This document shows, piece after piece, positions 42,481 to 51,710 of a DNA stretch of 64,000 nucleotides. Made by a program: the position numbers and the translations under genes. The first letter of the stretch is position 1. The number at the start of each line of letters is the position of its first letter. The notes below the pieces were generated by a model. That model saw only the letters and a program-made list of their open reading frames with translations. It was not told where the DNA came from and ran no database searches. The DNA comes from Nigrospora sphaerica (Eukaryota > Ascomycota > Sordariomycetes > Amphisphaeriales > Apiosporaceae), in assembly GCA_018287875.1 (NCBI GenBank), contig JAGVVL010000017.1:3580385-3644384 (forward strand). The letters run 5' to 3'.

Positions 42481-44659
42481 CGGTGGAGCTTTCGGAGTGT
42501 GAAGGCTAGGCTGGGTATCCCGCTTCCAGATATGCGAATAGTCTGTTTTGCAAGCCGTGAGTTTCACTGCAGTACCCGCAGGTTCGTCGAGCTGGGTCAG
42601 CAGACGGCTTGTTGACGTTGATGTACTGGTCTTTGATCTTGCCAACTCGTCGACACTTTTCGACATGAGATCGCAACAGATGCCGGTTGCCAAACTTTGC
42701 TAGACAGCGGTGACAGATGACCTTGATATCCAACACTTATTCCACTATGTATCCGGCCTCGCGTTCCTCTTCATCATCGGAACTTCTCAGGCTGTCGAGA
42801 TCGCTGACGCCGCCATGGGACTCACTGGAGTCGCCCTTGCCGTGGGCGTCGTTATCCTGGGGCTCTCGGTTGTCTGCCACGTAGACCCTTGCCTATTGTT
42901 GGTTATCTCGACGCTTGTCGGGATACTGTCGGTCCTTGTTATAGTACGGCTTGCGATCCCTGTCGCGGTACGGTTTACGATCCCCCTCGCGTGGGTCACG
43001 GTCCGTGCGACTGTCTCGTCTGTTTTCGGGGGCTGGAAGCATCCGACGCTCGTCGGTGATGCGTTTCTTTACATAGTCGTCACCTAAACGGTCTCGCTAG
43101 CTGTCCCGTAGGTACCGATTGCTCCGGTATTGGTTATCTTGACGTCCCTAATGATGCTCCTTTTAAGTGAACGGTCTAACGCCACCGCCGCCGTAGTTAA
43201 GGCGTCTGTTGGTCAGACTGTTCTTAGGGGCGTATTGGGGGTAGAGCTGCTATACTAGACTCGCGATAGCTGGACCCTGATATTCCACTAGCTGGAGGTA
43301 GCTTTTTAAGATATTATATTAAGCTGGAGCCCTTAAGTATTGCTTGATCTCGGGTCCACAGGACTCCCAAATGTTATAGACTGCTCCTAGCTAGTTGTTG
43401 GTTTCCACTTGGTAGATGCGTATTGCTCTCGCGTGCCGAAGCTTTGTGCTGAAGAACTTATCTAAAGCAGCCTCATCTTTAGCGACGTCCCGAATAGTCA
43501 AGTAAGACTGGTTAAACTTATAAGACGCCACGCTAATATCTGGACTAAAGCGGCGCTCTAGCTGTCTAAGTATATACATTAAGCCTCTGCTTCTCTATAA
43601 GGCTCTGTCCTCTCCACGTACTTGGTTTAACCACCATGTTCGGGCCTTGCCGCTAAGTAACGTCAACCATATGTGGATGATCTGTTGTTTATAAGAGGCT
43701 CGCATGCTGGCATCTTCCAGGTATGTCCGAATATTCTCCGAGAACTGGTAGACGTCGGTGTACACCACGTCCTTGCCGGTCATGACCAGTCCTTCGTCCG
43801 TTGGGTCTGGATAGTAGGGATCGAAGATGCCAATGTCGTCTCGCTTAAGGCGTCGGCTGCCGGCCGAAATACCAGGGGCACTGTATAGAGTATCCTGCCG
43901 CCCGGATCGGTTGTTCTCTTCAGGGTACCGATGGCTGAAAGGATCTTGACGGTAAGGGTTTCGGTTATAGTTATAAGGATTCTGTCGGTCAAAAGCACTC
44001 AGTCCCTGCAATCCTTACACTTACGTGAATTCTCTAAGTATATCCTTTATTCGGTTATAAAGGGCGTCTCTGTAGTCGCGCCAAGGTTGGAACGTGTTTT
44101 AAGGTTAGGCTTGGCTCTTCTAGACGAAGCGACAGACTAGAGACGCATTGTAAAAGTCCTCCGACCGTCTGGAAATTGGTGAGTGTCGGTTGCCGTCCGG
44201 GGCCTGTGTGACTGTTGGCATAGGGAATAGCGTCGGGGCGGATTCAGCAGCCGTAGCTGTGTTAACGGCTCTGTCGCTGGTGCTCTGTCCCGGGGTGGAT
44301 CGCCCCGATATCATGTTCTTGATCTCGGCCATTATTCCCATGACTTGCTTGTGACGCTGGTTGCTGATCTCCTTTAGTCGTTCCAGTTTAAGTTAAGTGG
44401 CGTCCTGTCGCTATACAAGGTACCGAATCGTCTTCTTATCGGCTTTTAGATTATCAGGCCGTTGCGGTATATCACTCGATATATATGCAATCTTATTGAA
44501 TGCGAAATGTAGTGACTCGTCTCCTTCGGATCCCTCTTCACCTTCCGGGTTATTAGGTCGGTTACTAACGTTGTTTAAAACACGCGGTCTACTTTTACTT
44601 CGCGAGGAAGCAGTTGGCTTATTCTGCTTTAAACGTTGGAACCTTGTCTCTGTCGACAT
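42480..44659 (-). pseudogene. Gypsy gag, RIP-damaged
   Basis: Begins MSTETRFQRLKQNKPTASSR at 44659 and continues in pieces through 44341-44120 and 44011-43595 (ASYKQQIIHIWLTLLSGKAR, the capsid-like part) to a Cys/His finger near 42720-42500 (ICHRCLAKFGNRHLLRSHVE, then CGYCSETHGLQ). Stops separate the pieces. Homology is by position and pattern, not by a database hit. Confidence 0.7.
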
Positions 44660-45176
44660 CTCTGGTATATTCTGCTATCCTCCGCTTGAGGCTGCCATAG
44701 CTGGCAGGCACATATAGCGCTTAATTGGCTTGATGATGAAGTATTTGATGGAGTGTGAAAGGGAAGATGTCGGCTATAGACTTGTTATTTGCAGTGCGGA
44801 AGCGTTTATCGTGGAGTGAATAGGTTAGTGTTGTCCTCTACGTTTGGCGCGTTGGAATTATTACTCGAGAGTAGCTCTTAAGTAGCAACTGCAACAGACA
44901 GTGGTTATGATAGTGTTGCTCTAATCGACACGCTCAATTCGCCTCTGGGACTCCTTGATGCGCTTGTTTAGAGGACCGGTGCGACGCGAGGATCCTTAAC
45001 CGGTTGGTGTCCTTCGATGCGGATCGTCAACTTCGCCTCTGGGACTCCGTTGATGATCGTCACGATGGAACGGACTTGCGGCTTCGTCATAGGCGTCGGA
45101 CACGATGATCTGGACGTCTACGTGATGCTGAAATCGATAAAATGGGTCTCAATGACCGAAAAGAGATGCTACCATT

Positions 45177-45360
45177 TAATATAGTGAAGACTAGGGTGAA
45201 GGGGAAAGATGATGTATTCCGTCCGCCGGCCACGAAGTGGATGTCAGGGCAGGAAACTATCTATGGTGCGATATCCCAACTAGGTAGGTGGGGTAGCAGG
45301 ACCCCTCCTTGACAAGGATACCGCACCTTATTATCTGTTACCTACCCCCGCCACGTATCA
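45177..45360 (-). repeat. 184-bp LTR (5' LTR in element orientation)
   Basis: Same as the other LTR except for a few transitions; its inner end has become TATATTA. The bases just inside read AATGGTAGCATCTC, a plausible primer-binding site of the TGGTAGCA type. Confidence 0.88.
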
Positions 45361-45592
45361 CTAGTCCATGGAAGCTAGGTATACTGTCATATTCCAGAAA
45401 TTTCACTCGCGTAAGGCGTTTTCAAAAGGGGTATATAGTATTAAGGCAAGTGATAGGAATGTAAAAGCAGTACGGGGATCTTCTACAGGGCCAAGGAATA
45501 TGCGGCCAAGGGAGACCCGCGCCCGGTATCTTATGCGCCCGGCTTTCAATCCACAGTACCAACCCCGGTGACAATTTAGGTGACAGGGAAGT

Positions 45593-45967
45593 CTAAGGAG
45601 CTGTTAGATCGAAGATGACGCGTTCGGGGCTTGAGGTACCACCATCGTGGATCCGGAAACTGGACAGGATGGGGAACTCATACCAGGGAGCGGCGGTCGA
45701 GGGCCCAAAGCGCTCGTAGGGGTTGTACCGGTGGGAGTAGTTGTTTCTACCGACGTTATCGCGGGCGCGCCGCAGTCGGTCGCTCTCCCGCACTGCTGCG
45801 TCAACGGCGTTGGAAACGTAGCAGACACGCCCACACATCTAGGCGCAGTCCCTCCGACAGGAGTGCGAGAACCAGGACTTGTTGCTGGGGCACGATAGCG
45901 GATTGGTTCTGTACCGAGTGTTTCGCGGGTCCTGCTTGTCTGTAGCCGTGCTTACCTCGTAGTTGCA
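45593..45967 (-). pseudogene. Ribonuclease N1/T1-family fragment
   Basis: Minus strand. A minimal exon TGCAACTACGAG (45967-45956; CNYE) is followed by a GTAAGC...CTAG intron (45955-45839) and a second exon from 45838: MCGRVCYVSNAVDAAV, then NNYSHRYNPYERFG, PWYEFPILSS, SSPERVIFD. This matches the guanyl-preferring microbial RNase fold: the YxHxY His, the EFP Glu and the RVIF Arg are all present. The frame ends six residues after RVIF, so the C-terminal strand with the second catalytic His (the ITHTG-type segment) is missing, and I found no signal peptide upstream. Family members are secreted RNA-cleaving enzymes. As it stands this is a truncated, probably inactive copy; a missed downstream exon is the alternative. 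Confidence 0.6.
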
Positions 45968-46617
45968 CTACATCGTCATGTTGCCGGTCAACTTCCTGAC
46001 ATCCGTTCCCGTTTTCTTGTGTGGCCTTACAGAATTGACGGTTGCCGCCCTGGAGGCCTTGTGTTGCACAGTAGCCAACGGAACCTCTTGCGACGACGGG
46101 CCCATCTGTGCGGCTGTCAGTACCGCTGTTTGTCTTCTTTGTCCACAGCCTTCTCATTCGCTGTTTCTGGCGCTGTCTGGTTCTCGTAGAACAGCGCGGT
46201 AGATAGGATCCGAGTTAACTTCTGGGTGTGCGTCCTCTTATAGGTGCGGACCAAATCTGATGGAATCGACTCTTCTGCTGGAGAATCTGGGGCCTACTTA
46301 TCCCTTCACGCTCATCGGCATGATAACCTACTACTCTATGTAACCCTGGAACGCGGCGCGTTCCGTACGTTTCCTATCCTGATTCGTCCTCCCACCCCCT
46401 GCCTGTCTCCGCCCCCCACTCATTTCTAGACGCGTTCCGCCCCACCCTTACCCCACTCGTTTCTTAACGCGTTCCTTCCTATTAACTGTCGGCCGAGCTT
46501 ATAGTCGCCCTCCTTTTATCTTTATCCTCTTTAGTACCTTTATAAAGCTGTACTTACCGATAGGATAGACCTAATATAGCTATCAGCATATATTTTATCT
46601 ATAGATAAGCGCGACCC
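45968..46617. other. Possible upstream remains of the RNase gene, then unassigned DNA
   Basis: Minus-strand coding-like text (TAAQMGPSSQEVPLATVQHK) lies upstream of a GTAAGG...ATGTAG intron-like segment, which may be the decayed 5' part of the RNase gene. Beyond about 46200 no gene is seen; the DNA turns TA-rich. Confidence 0.35.
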
Positions 46618-48450
46618 CGACTTATAAAAGCTCGGCTTAATTCTTAATATACCCGAATAGGCCTTAATTTGCCGCCGCTATAGCTACGCCCTCCAGCTAT
46701 CGGGCGAATATGTCTCCCGTTACTTAATAGAAAAGTATACAGTATCGAAGACGCTCTGCTATAGGCTTACTATATTTATTTACTTATTATCCTTACTTAA
46801 CCCGAATATACTCTTATTGTAGCTTGATAATTCCTTATGCCACCTAGATTTGACGGCCTTACTTAATATTACTTATCGGTACTGTTTTTATTAGATAATA
46901 AGCCTCGACTTAATTATCCGCCACTTTATTAAGGCTTATAGGCGTCGATATTAAGAGAGGCGGTATACGTAGCTCGAAAACGAGATCATTCGCGATCTCT
47001 TCCTTTAAAGTTGGTTATAAAACGGTGCCCTGGGGTACTGGATTACGACGCCTATCGTCTTTACTATAGATCCCTTAGCGAACAGCTTTATTACGCTCCG
47101 GGCTTAGGCTACTATCAAGTAAAGGGCAAAACTCGACTAGCTCTACTAGAAAGTACGCAATTAGCTAGCTTATAATACGAAGATACAACCGCTCGGTAGT
47201 GCTAACCCGGCCTACCTTATATTAAGAACGAATTGGATACAGCGGACTGGCTAGCTCGAGGCCTTCGAGGGTGCCTAAGGCGCCGTTCTTATATAGCTAA
47301 CGTGGCCCCCCCGTTCCTATAACAAGGGGTTGATCTTAGGGAGCCTAAGTAACGCGGCCCCGATCTCGAGTAGCGCGGCCGATAAGGCGTTGCTCGGCCG
47401 TGTGGCGGGGGCCTTACACGGCCTCCGCTGCCGTTACAAGGATACCTTATAGTATACTGACACCTCGATCCGCTGCTAGCTCCGGAGCTACGACCTTATC
47501 CGTCCGTATAAAGCGCCCCTTTATAGCCTAAGCTAACCGGCTACCGCATGGCGGTACTAAACGCTCTTCCTCCGGTTCCTATACTTCGCGTTCCGCTTTT
47601 GGCGGCTTCCCGAAACCGCCTAGCGAGCCGTCTGCCCGCTCTCCGTCACTTCGACCCAGGGGGCGGCGCTACAGTCGGCGTGGGAGGCCCTTGTGAGGGC
47701 TAGGCCCATTATAAACGGCGCCGGCGATATTAGGAAGCCTCGCGTACGCTGTCCAGCTTATCCACGCGGGGGCGACCTTACCGAACCCCTTAACAACCTA
47801 GCGCAAAGCGATAGCAGACTTCTTAGTAGGCGCCAACCTATAGCCGCAAGCGATAATGTGGACCTATCAGAAGAAGAGGATAATTCTAGGTCGAGCGATA
47901 AGGGCCTGAGTTCCGATAAGAACGATCTTAGCCTATTTAGGAGCGATAATAGCGCCGAAGATAAATAGGGCGACTAAAGGAGACGCGACTTAAACGATTG
48001 CCTTACCGAACTGGAAGAGGCCTTATAGGCGTAGCATATCGTGCTCGAGTTTACTTAGGCCCTTATAATGGAACCAAGAAACCCCAAACTAAAGGGAGTC
48101 TGGTAAAAAGACACGGTCGTGGGGTCGATCCTAAGGGACAATCAGGTGAGGATATCGTTGATCAAGATGCTCCTTAACGTAGGGAAGTAAAAGAAGCTCA
48201 AAATAGTCACGAAAAATGAGCGTGAAATGCCGTACTAAGAGTAGCAGTGTATTAAAAGGAGGGAAAAAGCGCGCTATATCTCTAACTATAAACTGGACTA
48301 CCAAAGCCTAACTTATACTTATATAAACACTTAATTAAGGCTTACGTAAGAGCCCTAACCTAGTCTTAACCGTCCCTTATAGCGAAGTATATCGAAATAA
48401 AAGAACTGAAAATATCGCAAAAGCTTTTAAATAAAAAGAAGACAGATAAG
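46618..48450 (+). pseudogene. OrsD/DUF3505-type gene, heavily RIP-decayed
   Basis: In a plus-strand frame full of TAG/TAA, the text reads LNIPE.ALICRRYSYALQLS, then VSRYLIEKY, CHLDLTALLNITYRYCFY, LDLIIRHFIKAYRRRY and LFL.SWL.NGALGYWI. This is the two-finger C2H2 pattern and following W-rich segment of DUF3505/OrsD proteins, with several expected Cys and His changed to Tyr (C-to-T changes). Further on are ILRTNWI, matching the RxxGW segment of the TLH gene 3 kb downstream, and an acidic Ser/Asp-rich tail (47860-47968, open). No helicase is seen here. An older, more degraded relative or duplicate of the next gene's N-terminal domain. Confidence 0.55.
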
Positions 48451-49002
48451 CTGGTTATAGAAAGGCCAGGTCTGTGATTCCTCTTAATCAATATCACTTC
48501 TTCTTCCTTGTGCTGCATATCACAGCTTTCGCACCCCTACTGCGTATACTTTCAATCCCCTTCATTCCTGCTTCTCATCTTTACGCTAAGCGCGCTCTGC
48601 CCGGCTTGTCCGCTGGGTATCTGTTCTTTGTCGAGCTCGGTTGAGTGCCTCCACTTGTGCTTGCATGTCCGCCTATCCTAGGCCCTATTCCACCCCTTGT
48701 TCATCGTGAACAAACGGGGCACGGGCTGCGTCCGGGCCCGTGCGCGCACCCCTTCCCGTAGGACAAATCCCGTAGGACAAGCTATTTGATTAGCCGCACC
48801 AGCCCCGCCCGCGCCCCACCGCCGCTCCACCCACGCGCTACCTTAAGGGTAAGCGGCGGGCCCACCGACGCGACCGCGCGAAAGGGTAAGCAGGGACCTG
48901 CTAACGCGACTACACGTAGCATAAAAACAGGGCCGGCAGGCGCGACTACATCGCCACCCCCACCTCCCTTCCTACACTATATCACTGCAGGTGTATAAGA
49001 CG
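48451..49002. other. Transition to GC-rich DNA, no gene
   Basis: RIP-like composition ends near 48470 and GC-rich sequence begins. Short direct repeats (TCCCGTAGGACAA twice at about 48755-48780; GGCAGGCGCGACTACA-like units at 48850-48950). Possibly the promoter region of the TLH gene. Confidence 0.4.
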
Positions 49003-51691
49003 ATGCCAGGAATAAATACAACATACACGCCGTTACTGGACGCTAGCGTAGATACGCCCGAGGCCTTTATAGCGGTCGACTTACCCCGCGGCGTCTTACT
49101 TTGCTTACTTTGCTGGACGGGCGTCGGTGCCCTCGCGGCGTACTTCTGGAACCGTCACCGACTAAAGGGCGTGCTGCTATAAGCGGTGCTTGCTTTCGGC
49201 CAGTCTGCCGTCCCAGGCGGGCAGGCCCAGAACCCGGCGACGGTGGCACTGCCGCCCGACGGCACGGCTGCCGTGCCAGGGCTCGCACGGCTTGCAGGCT
49301 ACGTCTGCACCGTAGCCGGCTGCGCGTACCGGACAGTAAACTGGACGAATATGACGCACCACGCCCAAACTGCGCCGCACGGCCGCGTCGGGCCGGGCTG
49401 GGCGCCTGCCACGCTCCAGTCGTACGCCCCCGGGCGGCACGCGCGCTATTGGGTCGTGGCAGACGGCCCGGCCGAGGGCGAGGGCGAGGGCGAGGGCGAG
49501 ACTGCAGACGGCAGCGGTGACGGCTGGGAGCCGATGCTCGCAGCGTATGGCACGCAGCGCGCCGCCGAAGACGAGGCGCAGCGACAGGTCGCCGAGGGGC
49601 CCGCCGGGCTCGACGGCGACTCCGTCTGGGTGCGCGAGATAGGCTGGGCGCAGCACCTACAAGGAAGGACCTTATGGCACTCCACGCAGCGAGCCAGGGG
49701 CCGGCCACGGCGGCCGTGCGGGCGCAGCTTGCCGACCCTACGGCGCAGCAGGCCGAGGCTCGGCTTACGCGGCTCGCTGCCGCCTTCGACGCGGCACTTA
49801 CACACGCGCTCGAGCGCCTTACGTCGGTGCCGCACGAAACGCTCCGCTGGCTGGAGAGCATTGACCCTACGAAGCCGGCGCCGCGGCCGTTCCGGGAGAA
49901 GGAGCACGCGAGCTCAATGGACCGGTACCGCGCGTACTGGCAGCGCTATCTCTGCTACTGTGTACGGGCGCACGGGCTCGGGCGCGCGTCTGCGGAGGCG
50001 CAGCACGGGGTCCGGTTTACGGACCGGCAGTGGGACGCGCTTAGCGACGTAGTCGAGGCGCTAAACGACGCCGTAGACGACGCCACGGACAGCGCCGCAG
50101 ACGACAGGGAGGAGGGTGCATAGGGCTGGCTACGCCGTACGGTCTTCCAGTTCTGTATATACTCACTGCAGCAGAAGCTCGGCGGCCGCATCTTTACGAG
50201 CCCGCTGCTCCACTTCGCAGCCGTGCTCGGCTTCGACGTGCGCCGCCGCGTATGGAGGGCAGCAGCTAATTATACGACGCAGCTCGCAGGGCTGCTCTGG
50301 TGCGCGCGGGCGCTACTACTCGAAGCGGCGTTCGAGGGCGAGCCGGACGACGTCGAGGAGGTCAGCGCCGAGGCGGTCGAGCGTTTCCGGGAGGCGCACC
50401 GGACCTGGCTTACCGACGGCTCGCATACGCCTATAAGCACGATAATCCGCTGGATGGCATACGGTAAGGGGCACCGCCGGCAGGAGGGCGGGGCCCCGCG
50501 CGTGCTCTGGGAGCCGGGGGCCGGCGCGGACGGCGATAAGGCAGTCTTACGCTTTATAGGCCAGCGTATCTGCGTTGCTGACGTGCGTGCGTGCGCGCGT
50601 GCTGTCGTAGACGAGGCTGAGGCGCAAGTTAACGAGCTCTGCTTCGGTAACTGGCGCGCGCTCGCAGCCGGGCTAGACCTCGCGCGCTTAACGGATACGG
50701 TCCTTTTTGAGGGCGCCGGCCGCTCCTTTACGACGCACGCCGCGAACGCCTGGCTCCAGCCTGGGCACGCGCGGCTCGCAGCCCTAGCCCGGCCGGCGCT
50801 CTGGGACGCGAGGGGCCAGCGGTGGCGGAACGCCGCTGTGCGGCAGTGGCTCGACCGGCTGCAGGCGTGCCGGCACGCGTTACTCGTGGCCGTGTATATC
50901 TGGGGCGGCCAGCCGGGGCGGGGGCCGGAGATTATGACGCTGCGCCACTGCGATACGCAGCAGCTGCCCCAGAACGTTTTTATCGTTGCCGGGGAGGTCA
51001 TGCTTATTACTGACCGCGATAAAGCAAAGGCGATCCGCGGGCTCGGCCGGAAAGTCGCACGCTTCCTACCGGCGCGCCTCGGCCGCCTTATAGTCGCGTA
51101 TATCACCTGGCTCCTCCTGTTCGAGCGGCTCCTGTAGACGGCGGCCGGCATCGCCACGCTAGCGCCGGCGCCAGCGCTGGCCTCCTGCTCTAGCGCGACG
51201 CACGCGCCGGCGCGTGGGACACGGCGGCCTTAAGCCGGCAGCTTGTGCGTGTAACTGGGCAGCACCTCGGTGTCGAGCTCTCCGTTGCAGACTACCGCCA
51301 TGTCGCTATCGAGCTCGGCCGGACTGTCCGCGGGCTCGCTATCCGCTAGCTCGAGGTCGACCTGGCTGGCGAGGCCGACGGCGACGGCCCCGGCGTAGTC
51401 GACGCGGCCACCGGGGAGGCGCGCGTGGGGGCGCGGCTTGAGTCTGTCTGGGACTTGCAGGCCACGTATAGTAGCGCCGTCGCGCGGCAGCATTATGCGG
51501 TGGACGTCCGCTTCCCCGGCCAGCTGCAGCCGGCTATGGTAGCGAGCTACCGCGAGATTAGCCGGCTCTGGCATGCGTATCTCGAAGGTGACGGCAGCAG
51601 CGATAGTAGCGGCGACGGCAGCAGTAGCGGCAGTAGCGACGGCAGCGTCGGCGGCGGCGCTAGGCGTATAGCCGAGGCTAGGCGGAAGTAG
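49003..51691 (+). pseudogene. Telomere-linked helicase (TLH)-type gene, N-terminal part (DUF3505-like zinc domain and central region)
   Basis: Begins MPGINTTYTPLLDASVDTPE at 49003. A degenerate first finger (CLLCWTGVGALAAYFWNRHR) and a clear C2H2 finger (YVCTVAGCAYRTVNWTNMTHH) match the N-terminal zinc region of OrsD/TLH proteins, followed by WVREIGWAQHLQG and a long helical region. The frame is broken: TAA at 49180; a one-base deletion in a G run at about 49668 (frame 1 to 3); TAG at 50121; TAG at 51135; a shift to frame 2 by 51180; TAG at 51191, 51347 and 51689. Each stop fits CAA or CAG changed by C-to-T at CpA. Across each break the family pattern continues, so this was one gene with the helicase part downstream. 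GC-rich, C/G-ending codons, unlike the neighbouring decayed copy. Confidence 0.7.
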
Positions 51692-51710
51692 GCGCGCGCA
51701 GGAGGACAGT

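Larger units (their letters stand above)
37738..45360 (-). mobile_element. Complete Ty3/gypsy LTR retrotransposon, 7623 bp, RIP-inactivated
   Basis: Two 184-bp LTRs (37738-37921 and 45177-45360) enclose minus-strand gag and pol. Target duplication CTAGT occurs at 37733-37737 and 45361-45365. Order in element direction: gag (from ATG 44659), Cys/His finger, protease-like region, reverse transcriptase, RNase H, integrase, chromodomain; this order and the chromodomain place it in the chromovirus-type gypsy group. TAG/TAA stops and TpA-rich codons pervade the coding parts, but the LTRs differ at only about four sites, all transitions, so insertion was probably recent in relation to RIP. Confidence 0.9.

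Noticed and set aside
46618..47330. Gypsy integrase as the identity of the TA-rich region before the TLH gene
   Set aside because: The order of CxxC/HxxxxH fingers and the W-rich segment fits DUF3505 better, and no integrase or reverse transcriptase motif was found.
49067..49861. 264-codon minus-strand open frame opposite the TLH gene
   Set aside because: Arg/Ser/Ala-rich antisense shadow in GC-rich coding DNA; the plus strand carries the zinc-finger pattern.
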